Of a DNA stretch of 64,000 nt, positions 58,113-64,000 are shown in pieces (position 1 is the first letter of the stretch; each line of letters starts with the position of its first letter). The notes under the pieces were generated by a model. The model was given only the letters and a program-made list of their open reading frames with translations, was not told the DNA's origin and made no database searches. Made by a program: the position numbers and the translations under genes. This DNA is from Obesumbacterium proteus. GTDB lineage: Bacteria; Pseudomonadota; Gammaproteobacteria; Enterobacterales; Enterobacteriaceae. The stretch spans positions 496,001 to 560,000 of the forward strand of contig NZ_CP014608.1 in NCBI RefSeq assembly GCF_001586165.1. The letters are read 5' to 3'.

Positions 58113-58142
58113 TCACAGTTTTTTAATGAGCGAGAAAGGCTG

Positions 58143-60557
58143 ATGTCAAATACTTATGACTCCTCAAGTATCAAGGTATTAAAAGGGCTGGACGCCGTGC
58201 GTAAACGCCCGGGCATGTACATCGGTGATACCGATGACGGCACCGGTCTGCACCATATGGTATTCGAGGTGGTGGACAACGCGATTGACGAGGCGCTCGC
58301 TGGCTACTGTAAAGACATTATCGTTACTATCCATAGCGACAACTCTGTGTCGGTACAGGATGATGGCCGTGGTATTCCAACTGGCCTGCACGAAGAAGAA
58401 GGTGTGTCTGCTGCCGAAGTTATCATGACCGTGCTGCACGCCGGCGGTAAGTTCGATGACAACTCTTATAAAGTTTCCGGTGGTCTGCACGGCGTTGGTG
58501 TTTCCGTGGTTAACGCCCTGTCTGAAAAATTGGAATTGATTATCCGCCGTGAAGGTAAAGTTCACGAGCAGACTTACGCCCACGGCGTTCCTCAGTTCCC
58601 GCTGAAAGTGGTTGGCGATACTGAAATTACCGGTACCACCGTGCGTTTCTGGCCGAGCATGGAGACGTTCAGCAACCATACTGAATTCCAATACGATATT
58701 CTGGCTAAGCGCCTGCGTGAGCTCTCCTTCTTGAACTCCGGCGTCTCTATTCGCCTGCGCGACAAGCGTGATAACCGTGAAGATCATTTCCACTATGAAG
58801 GCGGTATTAAAGCGTTCGTAGAGTATCTGAACAAAAACAAAACCCCGATCCATCCAAACGTGTTCTATTTCTCAACCGTTAAGGATGATATCGGCGTTGA
58901 AGTTGCGCTTCAGTGGAATGATGGTTTCCAAGAAAACATCTACTGCTTTACCAACAACATTCCACAGCGTGATGGTGGTACCCATCTGGCCGGTTTCCGT
59001 GCTGCAATGACTCGTACCCTGAACAGCTATATGGAAAAAGAAGGCTACAGCAAGAAAGCCAAAGTAAGCGCCACCGGTGACGATGCGCGTGAAGGTTTGA
59101 TTGCGGTGGTTTCTGTTAAGGTTCCAGATCCTAAGTTCTCATCTCAGACCAAAGACAAACTGGTTTCCTCTGAGGTTAAAACTGCCGTTGAAACGCAGAT
59201 GAATGAACTGCTGGCTGAATACCTGCAAGAAAATCCAGGCGATGCAAAAATCGTTGTGGGCAAAATCATTGATGCTGCGCGCGCGCGTGAAGCGGCTCGT
59301 AAAGCACGTGAAATGACGCGTCGTAAAGGTGCGTTGGATTTAGCCGGACTGCCGGGCAAACTGGCCGACTGTCAGGAACGCGATCCTGCCCACTCTGAAC
59401 TGTACTTAGTGGAAGGGGACTCTGCGGGCGGCTCTGCAAAACAGGGGCGTAACCGTAAGAATCAGGCGATTCTGCCGCTGAAAGGTAAAATCCTGAACGT
59501 TGAGAAAGCGCGTTTCGATAAAATGCTTTCTTCTCAGGAAGTTGCCACGCTGATTACCGCACTGGGTTGTGGTATCGGTCGCGACGAATATAACCCTGAC
59601 AAGCTGCGTTATCACAGCATCATCATCATGACCGATGCCGACGTCGATGGCTCGCACATTCGTACCCTGCTATTGACCTTCTTCTATCGTCAGATGCCAG
59701 AAATCATCGAGCGTGGTCATGTATTTATTGCTCAGCCTCCACTGTATAAAGTGAAGAAAGGCAAGCAAGAACAATACATTAAAGATGATGACGCGATGGA
59801 TCAGTATCAGCTTTCTATCGCTTTGGATGGCGCTGAATTGCACATCAACGCCGATGCGCCAGCGATGTCTAACGAGCATTTAGAGAAGTTGGTGACCGAG
59901 CACTATCAGGTTCAAAAACTGATTGGCCGCATGGAGCGCCGTTATCCTAAGGCGTTGCTGAACCAGCTGATTTATCATCCAACGCTGGTGGAAGCCGATC
60001 TGGGCGATCAGGCTAAAGTGCAGCAGTGGATTGAATCACTGGTAAATACGCTGAATGAAAAAGAAGTTCACGGCAGCACCTACTCTGCGATTGTGACTGA
60101 AAACCGTGAGCGTCAGATGTTTGAGCCGTCGCTGCGTATTCGTACTCACGGGGTCGATACTGATTACCCTCTGGACTTCGAATTCATTCACGGTGCGGAA
60201 TACCGCCGCATTTGCAACTTGGGTGGTACGCTGCGTGGTCTGATCGAAGAAGATGCGTTTGTTATGCGTGGCGAACGTCGCCAGCCGATTACCAGCTTCG
60301 AACAGGCGCTGGAATGGTTGGTGAAAGAGTCCCGCCGCGGCCTTGCTATCCAGCGTTACAAAGGTCTGGGGGAAATGAACCCAGAGCAGCTGTGGGAAAC
60401 CACCATGGATCCGCAGAGCCGTCGTATGCTGCGTGTTACCGTAAAAGATGCGGTAGCGGCTGACCAACTATTCACTACGTTGATGGGCGATGCGGTTGAA
60501 CCTCGTCGTGCATTTATCGAAGAGAATGCGCTGCGCGCTGCAAACCTCGACTTCTAA
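58143..60557 (+). CDS. gyrB: DNA gyrase subunit B
   Basis: GyrB (804 residues, the E. coli length) carries the ATPase of gyrase. The GHKL site has EVVDNAIDEA, DDGRGIP and GGLHGVGVSVVNAL. The TOPRIM domain has EGDSAGGSAKQGR and DADVDGSHIRTLLL, and QRYKGLGEMNPEQLWETTM lies near the end. It follows recF by 30 bp and closes the dnaA-dnaN-recF-gyrB run, with a terminator behind it. Confidence 0.98.
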   Translation: MSNTYDSSSIKVLKGLDAVRKRPGMYIGDTDDGTGLHHMVFEVVDNAIDEALAGYCKDIIVTIHSDNSVSVQDDGRGIPTGLHEEEGVSAAEVIMTVLHAGGKFDDNSYKVSGGLHGVGVSVVNALSEKLELIIRREGKVHEQTYAHGVPQFPLKVVGDTEITGTTVRFWPSMETFSNHTEFQYDILAKRLRELSFLNSGVSIRLRDKRDNREDHFHYEGGIKAFVEYLNKNKTPIHPNVFYFSTVKDDIGVEVALQWNDGFQENIYCFTNNIPQRDGGTHLAGFRAAMTRTLNSYMEKEGYSKKAKVSATGDDAREGLIAVVSVKVPDPKFSSQTKDKLVSSEVKTAVETQMNELLAEYLQENPGDAKIVVGKIIDAARAREAARKAREMTRRKGALDLAGLPGKLADCQERDPAHSELYLVEGDSAGGSAKQGRNRKNQAILPLKGKILNVEKARFDKMLSSQEVATLITALGCGIGRDEYNPDKLRYHSIIIMTDADVDGSHIRTLLLTFFYRQMPEIIERGHVFIAQPPLYKVKKGKQEQYIKDDDAMDQYQLSIALDGAELHINADAPAMSNEHLEKLVTEHYQVQKLIGRMERRYPKALLNQLIYHPTLVEADLGDQAKVQQWIESLVNTLNEKEVHGSTYSAIVTENRERQMFEPSLRIRTHGVDTDYPLDFEFIHGAEYRRICNLGGTLRGLIEEDAFVMRGERRQPITSFEQALEWLVKESRRGLAIQRYKGLGEMNPEQLWETTMDPQSRRMLRVTVKDAVAADQLFTTLMGDAVEPRRAFIEENALRAANLDF

Positions 60558-60572
60558 TCTTAGAAGAACGAC

Positions 60573-60601
60573 AAAAGGGACGATTTATCGTCCCTTTTTT
60601 T
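60573..60601 (+). terminator. intrinsic terminator after gyrB
   Basis: An 11-bp stem (AAAAGGGACGA / TCGTCCCTTTT) with loop TTTA is followed by further Ts. It lies 15 bp after the gyrB stop. Confidence 0.93.
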
Positions 60602-60698
60602 ATGCTTTTGTTCCTCGTTTTTGCCTCGCATAAGCAATGACAACCTGACCAAGATTGATTACCGTTACACTATTATTCTGACCCGAAGGGAAAATGTG

Positions 60699-61514
60699 AT
60701 GTCGATTAAATTGATTGCCATAGATTTGGATGGAACCCTGCTTAATAACGATCGGATGGTTGCTCCTGCGGTGAAACAGGCTATTTTGGCGGCCAAAGCG
60801 CAGGGCGTACATGTGGTGTTAGCAACTGGACGTCCATTTATCGGCGCACAGCAATATCTGCGTGAGTTGGAGTTAGATACAGCGGGATGCTACTGCCTCT
60901 GTAACAATGGCGGCTTGGTTGTTCATGCAGAAAACGGGGAACCCCTATTTGAAACTCTGCTGGATAATGCCGACTATTTATACCTCGAATCGCTATCGCG
61001 TCAGGTGGGTTCGCATTTTCACGCGCTCGATCATCACAAGCTGTATACCGCTAACCGTGACGTCAGCAAATATACCGTGCATGAATCGTTTATTACCGGC
61101 ATTCCTCTGCATTTCTGCCCTGCGGATGAAATGGATAAAAGCATTCGTTTCCCTAAAGTGATGATGATCGACGATCCTGAAGTGCTTGATGCAGCAATTG
61201 CTCGCATTCCACCGGAAGCGTATGAACGCTATACCATGATGAAAAGCAGCCCTTATTTCCTCGAAGTATTGAACAAAGATGCAGACAAAGGAAAAGGCAT
61301 TGCTCGTTTGGCGCAATATCTGGATATCCCACGGGAAAACGTGATGTGTATTGGCGATCACGGTAATGACTTAGCCATGGTGGAATACGCCGGTGTGGGT
61401 GTTGCCATGGGTAACGCCGAACCAGCAATTAAAGACGCAGCCCAGTTTGTTACCACGACGAATCAGGAAGATGGCGTGGCTGTTGCCATTAACAAATTTG
61501 TCTTCGGTAAATAA
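60699..61514 (+). CDS. yidA: HAD-family sugar phosphatase YidA
   Basis: This 271-residue Cof-type HAD phosphatase has motif I AIDLDGTLLNND, motif II in LATGRPF, the cap segment VGSHFHALDHHKLYTANRDVS, and motif IV IGDHGNDLAMVEYAGVGVAMGNA. E. coli YidA acts on erythrose 4-phosphate and other sugar phosphates. ATG 60699 with AAGGG upstream gives the E. coli-like start; a frame open from 60621 is too long. In E. coli yidB lies between gyrB and yidA; it is absent here. Confidence 0.93.
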   Translation: MSIKLIAIDLDGTLLNNDRMVAPAVKQAILAAKAQGVHVVLATGRPFIGAQQYLRELELDTAGCYCLCNNGGLVVHAENGEPLFETLLDNADYLYLESLSRQVGSHFHALDHHKLYTANRDVSKYTVHESFITGIPLHFCPADEMDKSIRFPKVMMIDDPEVLDAAIARIPPEAYERYTMMKSSPYFLEVLNKDADKGKGIARLAQYLDIPRENVMCIGDHGNDLAMVEYAGVGVAMGNAEPAIKDAAQFVTTTNQEDGVAVAINKFVFGK

Positions 61515-61561
61515 AATACTTATTTAGCCTTCCATGACAATTAAGCCGCAGAATGTTGGTT

Positions 61562-61782
61562 TTGAGCTTCTCGGCACGTTACCTGACAGCCGAATGAATC
61601 ATGAAGGTTAGGATTCGCCGACAGGGATGTCGGCGAAAGAACGGAGGAGCCAGGATGGCGATTGCCGTTCGTTCCGTTAAAACCGTAATGATGAAATGAG
61701 GGAACCCGCGGAGCGGGCTGGAAGGTGGTGCCAAGCCGAGGTGTTGGAGGGCGGCGATTGGCCCTCCAACTCGGACGCCTGC
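61562..61782 (+). repeat. structured intergenic element E4 (inverted partner of E2)
   Basis: This lies 47 bp after yidA and on the yidA sense strand. Perfect hairpins are at 61614-61637 (10-bp arms, loop GGGA) and 61743-61770 (10-bp arms, 8-nt loop). A CCCGC/GCGGG stem lies between them, and a GCCA/TGGC hairpin at 61649-61659 holds an ATG. TCGGACGCCT closes the element. It is a near copy of 39966-40189 in reverse. The most conserved block between the two (about 65 bp with one change) covers GGAGGAG and a frame of 14 codons from 61655 (MAIAVRSVKT...). Confidence 0.85.
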
Positions 61783-61837
61783 ACGGAGGTGATGTAATAC
61801 TTGGTGCTATAGGCGTTCGAAACCTTTCACGGAAGCT

Positions 61838-62067
61838 TTATGCTACGGCCTTCAAATACTTACCCAACACGATGTTTTTACCGCATAAAACAACCGCAAT
61901 TTTTTTACCCTGATATTTAGCCGCTCATTTCAGCATTGCTGCTAAGGCAATGCCTGCGGCCCCTTCAATCATACAGCGATCGGTAACGGCAATAAGCCTC
62001 ATGGTCCGTTTGATCTCTTCTTCACTGACCAACACCCGATGATTTCCATTTGCGGTGAGAGTGTCTT
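61838..62067 (-). pseudogene. remnant of a PLP-dependent threonine/serine dehydratase (C-terminal part)
   Basis: On the minus strand one frame reads VLVSEEEIKRTMRLIAVTDR, then MIEGAAGIALAAMLK, an in-frame TGA (61925-61927), then AAKYQGKKIAVVLCGKNIVLG and a stop at 61838. This is the C-terminal end of the threonine-dehydratase-like fold (threonine/hydroxyaspartate/EutB type), where EGAAG and VLCGxN are typical. Upstream of about 62067 the similarity stops, so only about 70 codons remain. The stop codon inside and the missing catalytic lysine region show that it is not functional. Confidence 0.8.
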
Positions 62068-62111
62068 AGCCACGACGTAAAACGAATTCCAATTGTCTAT
62101 TTTGTGATCCA

Positions 62112-62147
62112 AATTGTAGTACCAAATTATAATTTGATACTACAATT
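62112..62147 (+). promoter_or_regulatory. 36-bp near-perfect palindrome upstream of dgoR (probable DgoR operator)
   Basis: Two 18-bp arms face each other with 17 of 18 positions paired and no spacer; each arm begins AATTGTAGTA. The TTGTAGTAC core resembles the inverted repeat recognised by GntR/FadR-type regulators, including E. coli DgoR. TTGATA (62134) with TTATGA 17 bp on could be a promoter inside and downstream of it, so binding would block transcription of dgoRKA. The symmetry was seen directly; the role is an inference. Confidence 0.75.
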
Positions 62148-62254
62148 GAGACGTGGTTATGAGATGGTGTTTTGGTTTTGTACTGCATTAGTGCAGTTAT
62201 TTTATTCACTTGACGGTAAAGTAGGAGGAACGTTACGAGCCTCCAAGTGGAAAA

Positions 62255-62956
62255 ATGATGAACAAGACTGAATTGAGTAAGACCGATCGCATTATTGCTG
62301 AAATTGGTCAGCAGATTATCAGTGGGAAGTATGTGCCTGGATCATCTCTGCCGTCAGAGGCTGAGATGTGTGAGGAGTTCCAAACCTCGCGCAACATTAT
62401 TCGCGAAGTGCTGCGAGCGCTTACGGCGAAACGGTTGGTTGAGGTGAAGCGCTATCGCGGTGCGTTCGTGGCTGCACGTAATCAATGGAACTACTTGGAT
62501 ACAGACGTGCTGCAGTGGGTGCTTGCCAATGATTATGACCCTCGTCTGATTAGCGCATTGAGTGAGGTACGTAATTTGGTTGAACCTGCTATTGCCCGCT
62601 GGGCTGCTGAAAGGGCGACCTCCAGCGAACTGGCGACAATAGAGGCCGCGCTGAATGATATGAACCAGCATCATCAAGATTTTAATGCGTTTAACGAGGC
62701 TGATATTCGCTTCCACGAAGCCGTGTTGTCCTCAGTACATAACCCTGTTTTACAACAGTTAAACGTGGCCATTAGCTCGCTACAACGCGCGGTTTTCGAG
62801 CGCACGTATATGCCCGATGAGGGCAATATGCCAAGAACACTGCGCGAACATCAGGCTCTTTACGATGCGATTCGTCACCAGAATGCAGATGCAGCAGAGC
62901 AGGCGGCGCTTGCAATGATTGCTAGCTCGACGAGGAGATTAAAGGATGAGACATGA
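62255..62956 (+). CDS. dgoR: galactonate operon regulator DgoR (GntR/FadR family)
   Basis: This 233-residue repressor (E. coli 229) has a winged helix-turn-helix (residues about 12-75, TSRNIIREVLRALTAKRL) and an FCD ligand domain with the metal/ligand residues in EVRNLVEPAIARWAAERAT, NEADIRFHEAVL and REHQALYDAI. It represses the dgo genes and is released by D-galactonate. ATG 62255 or 62258 can be the start; neither has a strong ribosome-binding site. It overlaps dgoK by 4 bp (ATGA). Confidence 0.95.
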   Translation: MMNKTELSKTDRIIAEIGQQIISGKYVPGSSLPSEAEMCEEFQTSRNIIREVLRALTAKRLVEVKRYRGAFVAARNQWNYLDTDVLQWVLANDYDPRLISALSEVRNLVEPAIARWAAERATSSELATIEAALNDMNQHHQDFNAFNEADIRFHEAVLSSVHNPVLQQLNVAISSLQRAVFERTYMPDEGNMPRTLREHQALYDAIRHQNADAAEQAALAMIASSTRRLKDET

Positions 62957-63855
62957 ATGAAAGTTTTATAGCGATTGATTGGGGGTCAACCAATCTCCGT
63001 GCGTGGCTTTATAAACAAGGGGCATGCATGGATTCTCTTAATTCAGAATCTGGCGTGACCCGTTTGCAAGGGCAAACTCCGCAGCAGGTTTTTGCTCACC
63101 TTATGCAGCCATGGTTTCAGGATTATGGCGAGTTACCCACGCTGATGGCTGGAATGGTGGGAAGCAATGCAGGATGGCAAGCGGTTTCTTATCTACCTTG
63201 CCCCGTTGCACTGGGTGAAATTGCGCATCATCTTACCGCCGTCAATTCACCGAATATGCCCGACATCCGCATTATTCCGGGACTATGCATCGATCGCTCT
63301 GACAATTCTAATGTGATGCGTGGTGAGGAAACCCAGCTTATCGGCGCGCATCAAATGCATGCATCCTCTCGCTATGTAATGCCTGGCACCCACAGTAAAT
63401 GGGTACATCTGGCGGGTGACCGCGTTGATGATTTCCGCACGGTGATTACCGGCGAGCTGCATTATTTGCTGCTACAGCATGGCCTTATCGGCGTGGGTAT
63501 TGGTGAACAATTGGCTTCTCCAGAGACGTTCCGTGAGGGAATGGAGACAGGATTCAACGATGCCAATATTTTACGTTGTTTATTTGAAACCCGTGCTGCG
63601 CATCTGTTGGGAAGAAGAGACAAAAGTACGGTAAGCGATTGGTTATCTGGGGTATTAATTGGCAATGAAGTGGCCCACATGCAGCAGGATTATTCGTTGG
63701 GTTCTCGCGATGATATTACGCTTATCGGTAGCCAAAAATTGACCGAGCGCTATGCACAGGCGCTGACGTTCGCCGGTATTAATTACCAAACGGTCGAAGG
63801 GGATGTGGCGTTTCAGGCTGGGATAAGGAGTGTTGCAAATGTCTTGGGTTACTAA
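62953..63855 (+). CDS. dgoK: 2-dehydro-3-deoxygalactonokinase DgoK
   Basis: DgoK (300 residues; E. coli 292) phosphorylates 2-dehydro-3-deoxy-D-galactonate in the De Ley-Doudoroff route. The N-terminus IAIDWGSTNLRAWL is the phosphate-1 motif of the family; MVGSNAGW, NVMRGEETQLIGA and MPGTHSKWV are characteristic. It overlaps dgoR by 4 bp and dgoA by 17 bp, so the three genes are coupled. Confidence 0.95.
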   Translation: MNESFIAIDWGSTNLRAWLYKQGACMDSLNSESGVTRLQGQTPQQVFAHLMQPWFQDYGELPTLMAGMVGSNAGWQAVSYLPCPVALGEIAHHLTAVNSPNMPDIRIIPGLCIDRSDNSNVMRGEETQLIGAHQMHASSRYVMPGTHSKWVHLAGDRVDDFRTVITGELHYLLLQHGLIGVGIGEQLASPETFREGMETGFNDANILRCLFETRAAHLLGRRDKSTVSDWLSGVLIGNEVAHMQQDYSLGSRDDITLIGSQKLTERYAQALTFAGINYQTVEGDVAFQAGIRSVANVLGY

Positions 63856-64000
63856 GCTGCCGTTGATTGCCATTTTGCGCGGTATTAAGCCGCAGGAAGT
63901 TGAAGCCCATATCACCGCATTGTTAGACGCTGGATTTGATGCCATTGAGATCCCGCTAAATTCACCGGAATGGGAAAAAAGTATCGCACTGGCGGTGACG
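63839..64000 (+). CDS. dgoA: 2-dehydro-3-deoxy-6-phosphogalactonate aldolase DgoA (partial, cut by window end)
   Basis: Only the first 54 codons are present. MSWVTKLPLIAILRGIKPQE, then DAGFDAIEIPLNSPEWEKSI match the start of E. coli DgoA, a KDPG-type aldolase that makes pyruvate and glyceraldehyde 3-phosphate. AAGGAG lies 8 bp before ATG 63839, inside the end of dgoK. Confidence 0.93.
   Translation, partial: MSWVTKLPLIAILRGIKPQEVEAHITALLDAGFDAIEIPLNSPEWEKSIALAVT

Noticed and set aside
58179..58853. 224-codon antisense frame in gyrB
   Set aside because: It is a coding shadow of gyrB with no domain and no ribosome-binding site.
61725..61913. 62-codon frame between E4 and the dehydratase remnant
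   Set aside because: It spans the terminal hairpin of E4 and runs against the remnant, with no independent support.

Overview
This is a stretch of an Enterobacterales chromosome around the replication origin. The gene order closely follows the Escherichia coli segment from rrnC through rbs, kup, asnA, oriC, atp, glmUS, pst, dnaA and gyrB to dgo. The proteins are close to E. coli orthologues, usually of equal or near-equal length, but the intergenic DNA differs. The gene set at the points that depart from E. coli, the intergenic repeats and the moderate base composition suggest a Hafnia/Obesumbacterium-type organism. The genus is an inference; only the order is secure.

Layout. Positions 1-5117 hold an rRNA operon on the minus strand (partial 23S, tRNA-Glu in the spacer, whole 16S, tandem P1/P2 promoters). 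Next come yieP-hsrA (+) and the ribose operon rbsDACBKR (-), then kup (-), ravA-viaA (+), asnA (-), asnC and mioC (+). oriC lies at about 20745-21025, followed by mnmG-rsmG, the nine-gene ATP synthase operon atpIBEFHAGDC, glmU, glmS and the phosphate operon pstSCAB-phoU behind a five-half-site Pho box. The block 39844-49661 is the accessory part: a repeat-rich gap, an amino-acid ABC transporter lacking an ATPase gene, yieH, adenine deaminase (ade) divergent from the adenine permease (adeP), chrR, the phosphopantetheinyl transferase homologue yieE and a TVP38-type membrane protein whose start is disrupted. The conserved block mnmE-yidC-yidD-rnpA-rpmH (-) and dnaA-dnaN-recF-gyrB (+) follows. The window ends with yidA, a repeat, a decayed dehydratase fragment, and dgoR-dgoK-dgoA (the last cut by the window edge).

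How the parts work together. The window joins replication start (oriC, DnaA, beta clamp, RecF, gyrase; mioC and dnaA both carry perfect DnaA boxes), energy supply (FoF1 ATP synthase), envelope precursor supply (GlmU, GlmS), membrane insertion (YidC, YidD), tRNA wobble modification (MnmG, MnmE), and uptake of ribose, potassium, phosphate, adenine and galactonate.

Most noteworthy. Four intergenic elements share one layout: a hairpin with CAGG(G)AYG at its tip, a second hairpin with an ATG in or beside its loop, a long terminal hairpin and then CGGACGC. They lie at 13321-13455 (-), 39966-40189 (-), 40277-40410 (+) and 61562-61782 (+). Two of them are near-identical inverted copies about 21 kb apart whose stem differences are compensatory. 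I do not recognise a named family. An ERIC element of 127 bp sits exactly between dnaN and recF, where E. coli has overlapping genes, and a shortened ERIC-like element lies at 48722-48803. A 36-bp near-perfect palindrome precedes dgoR, and three RbsR-type palindromes precede rbsD. No prophage, IS element or CRISPR array was seen.
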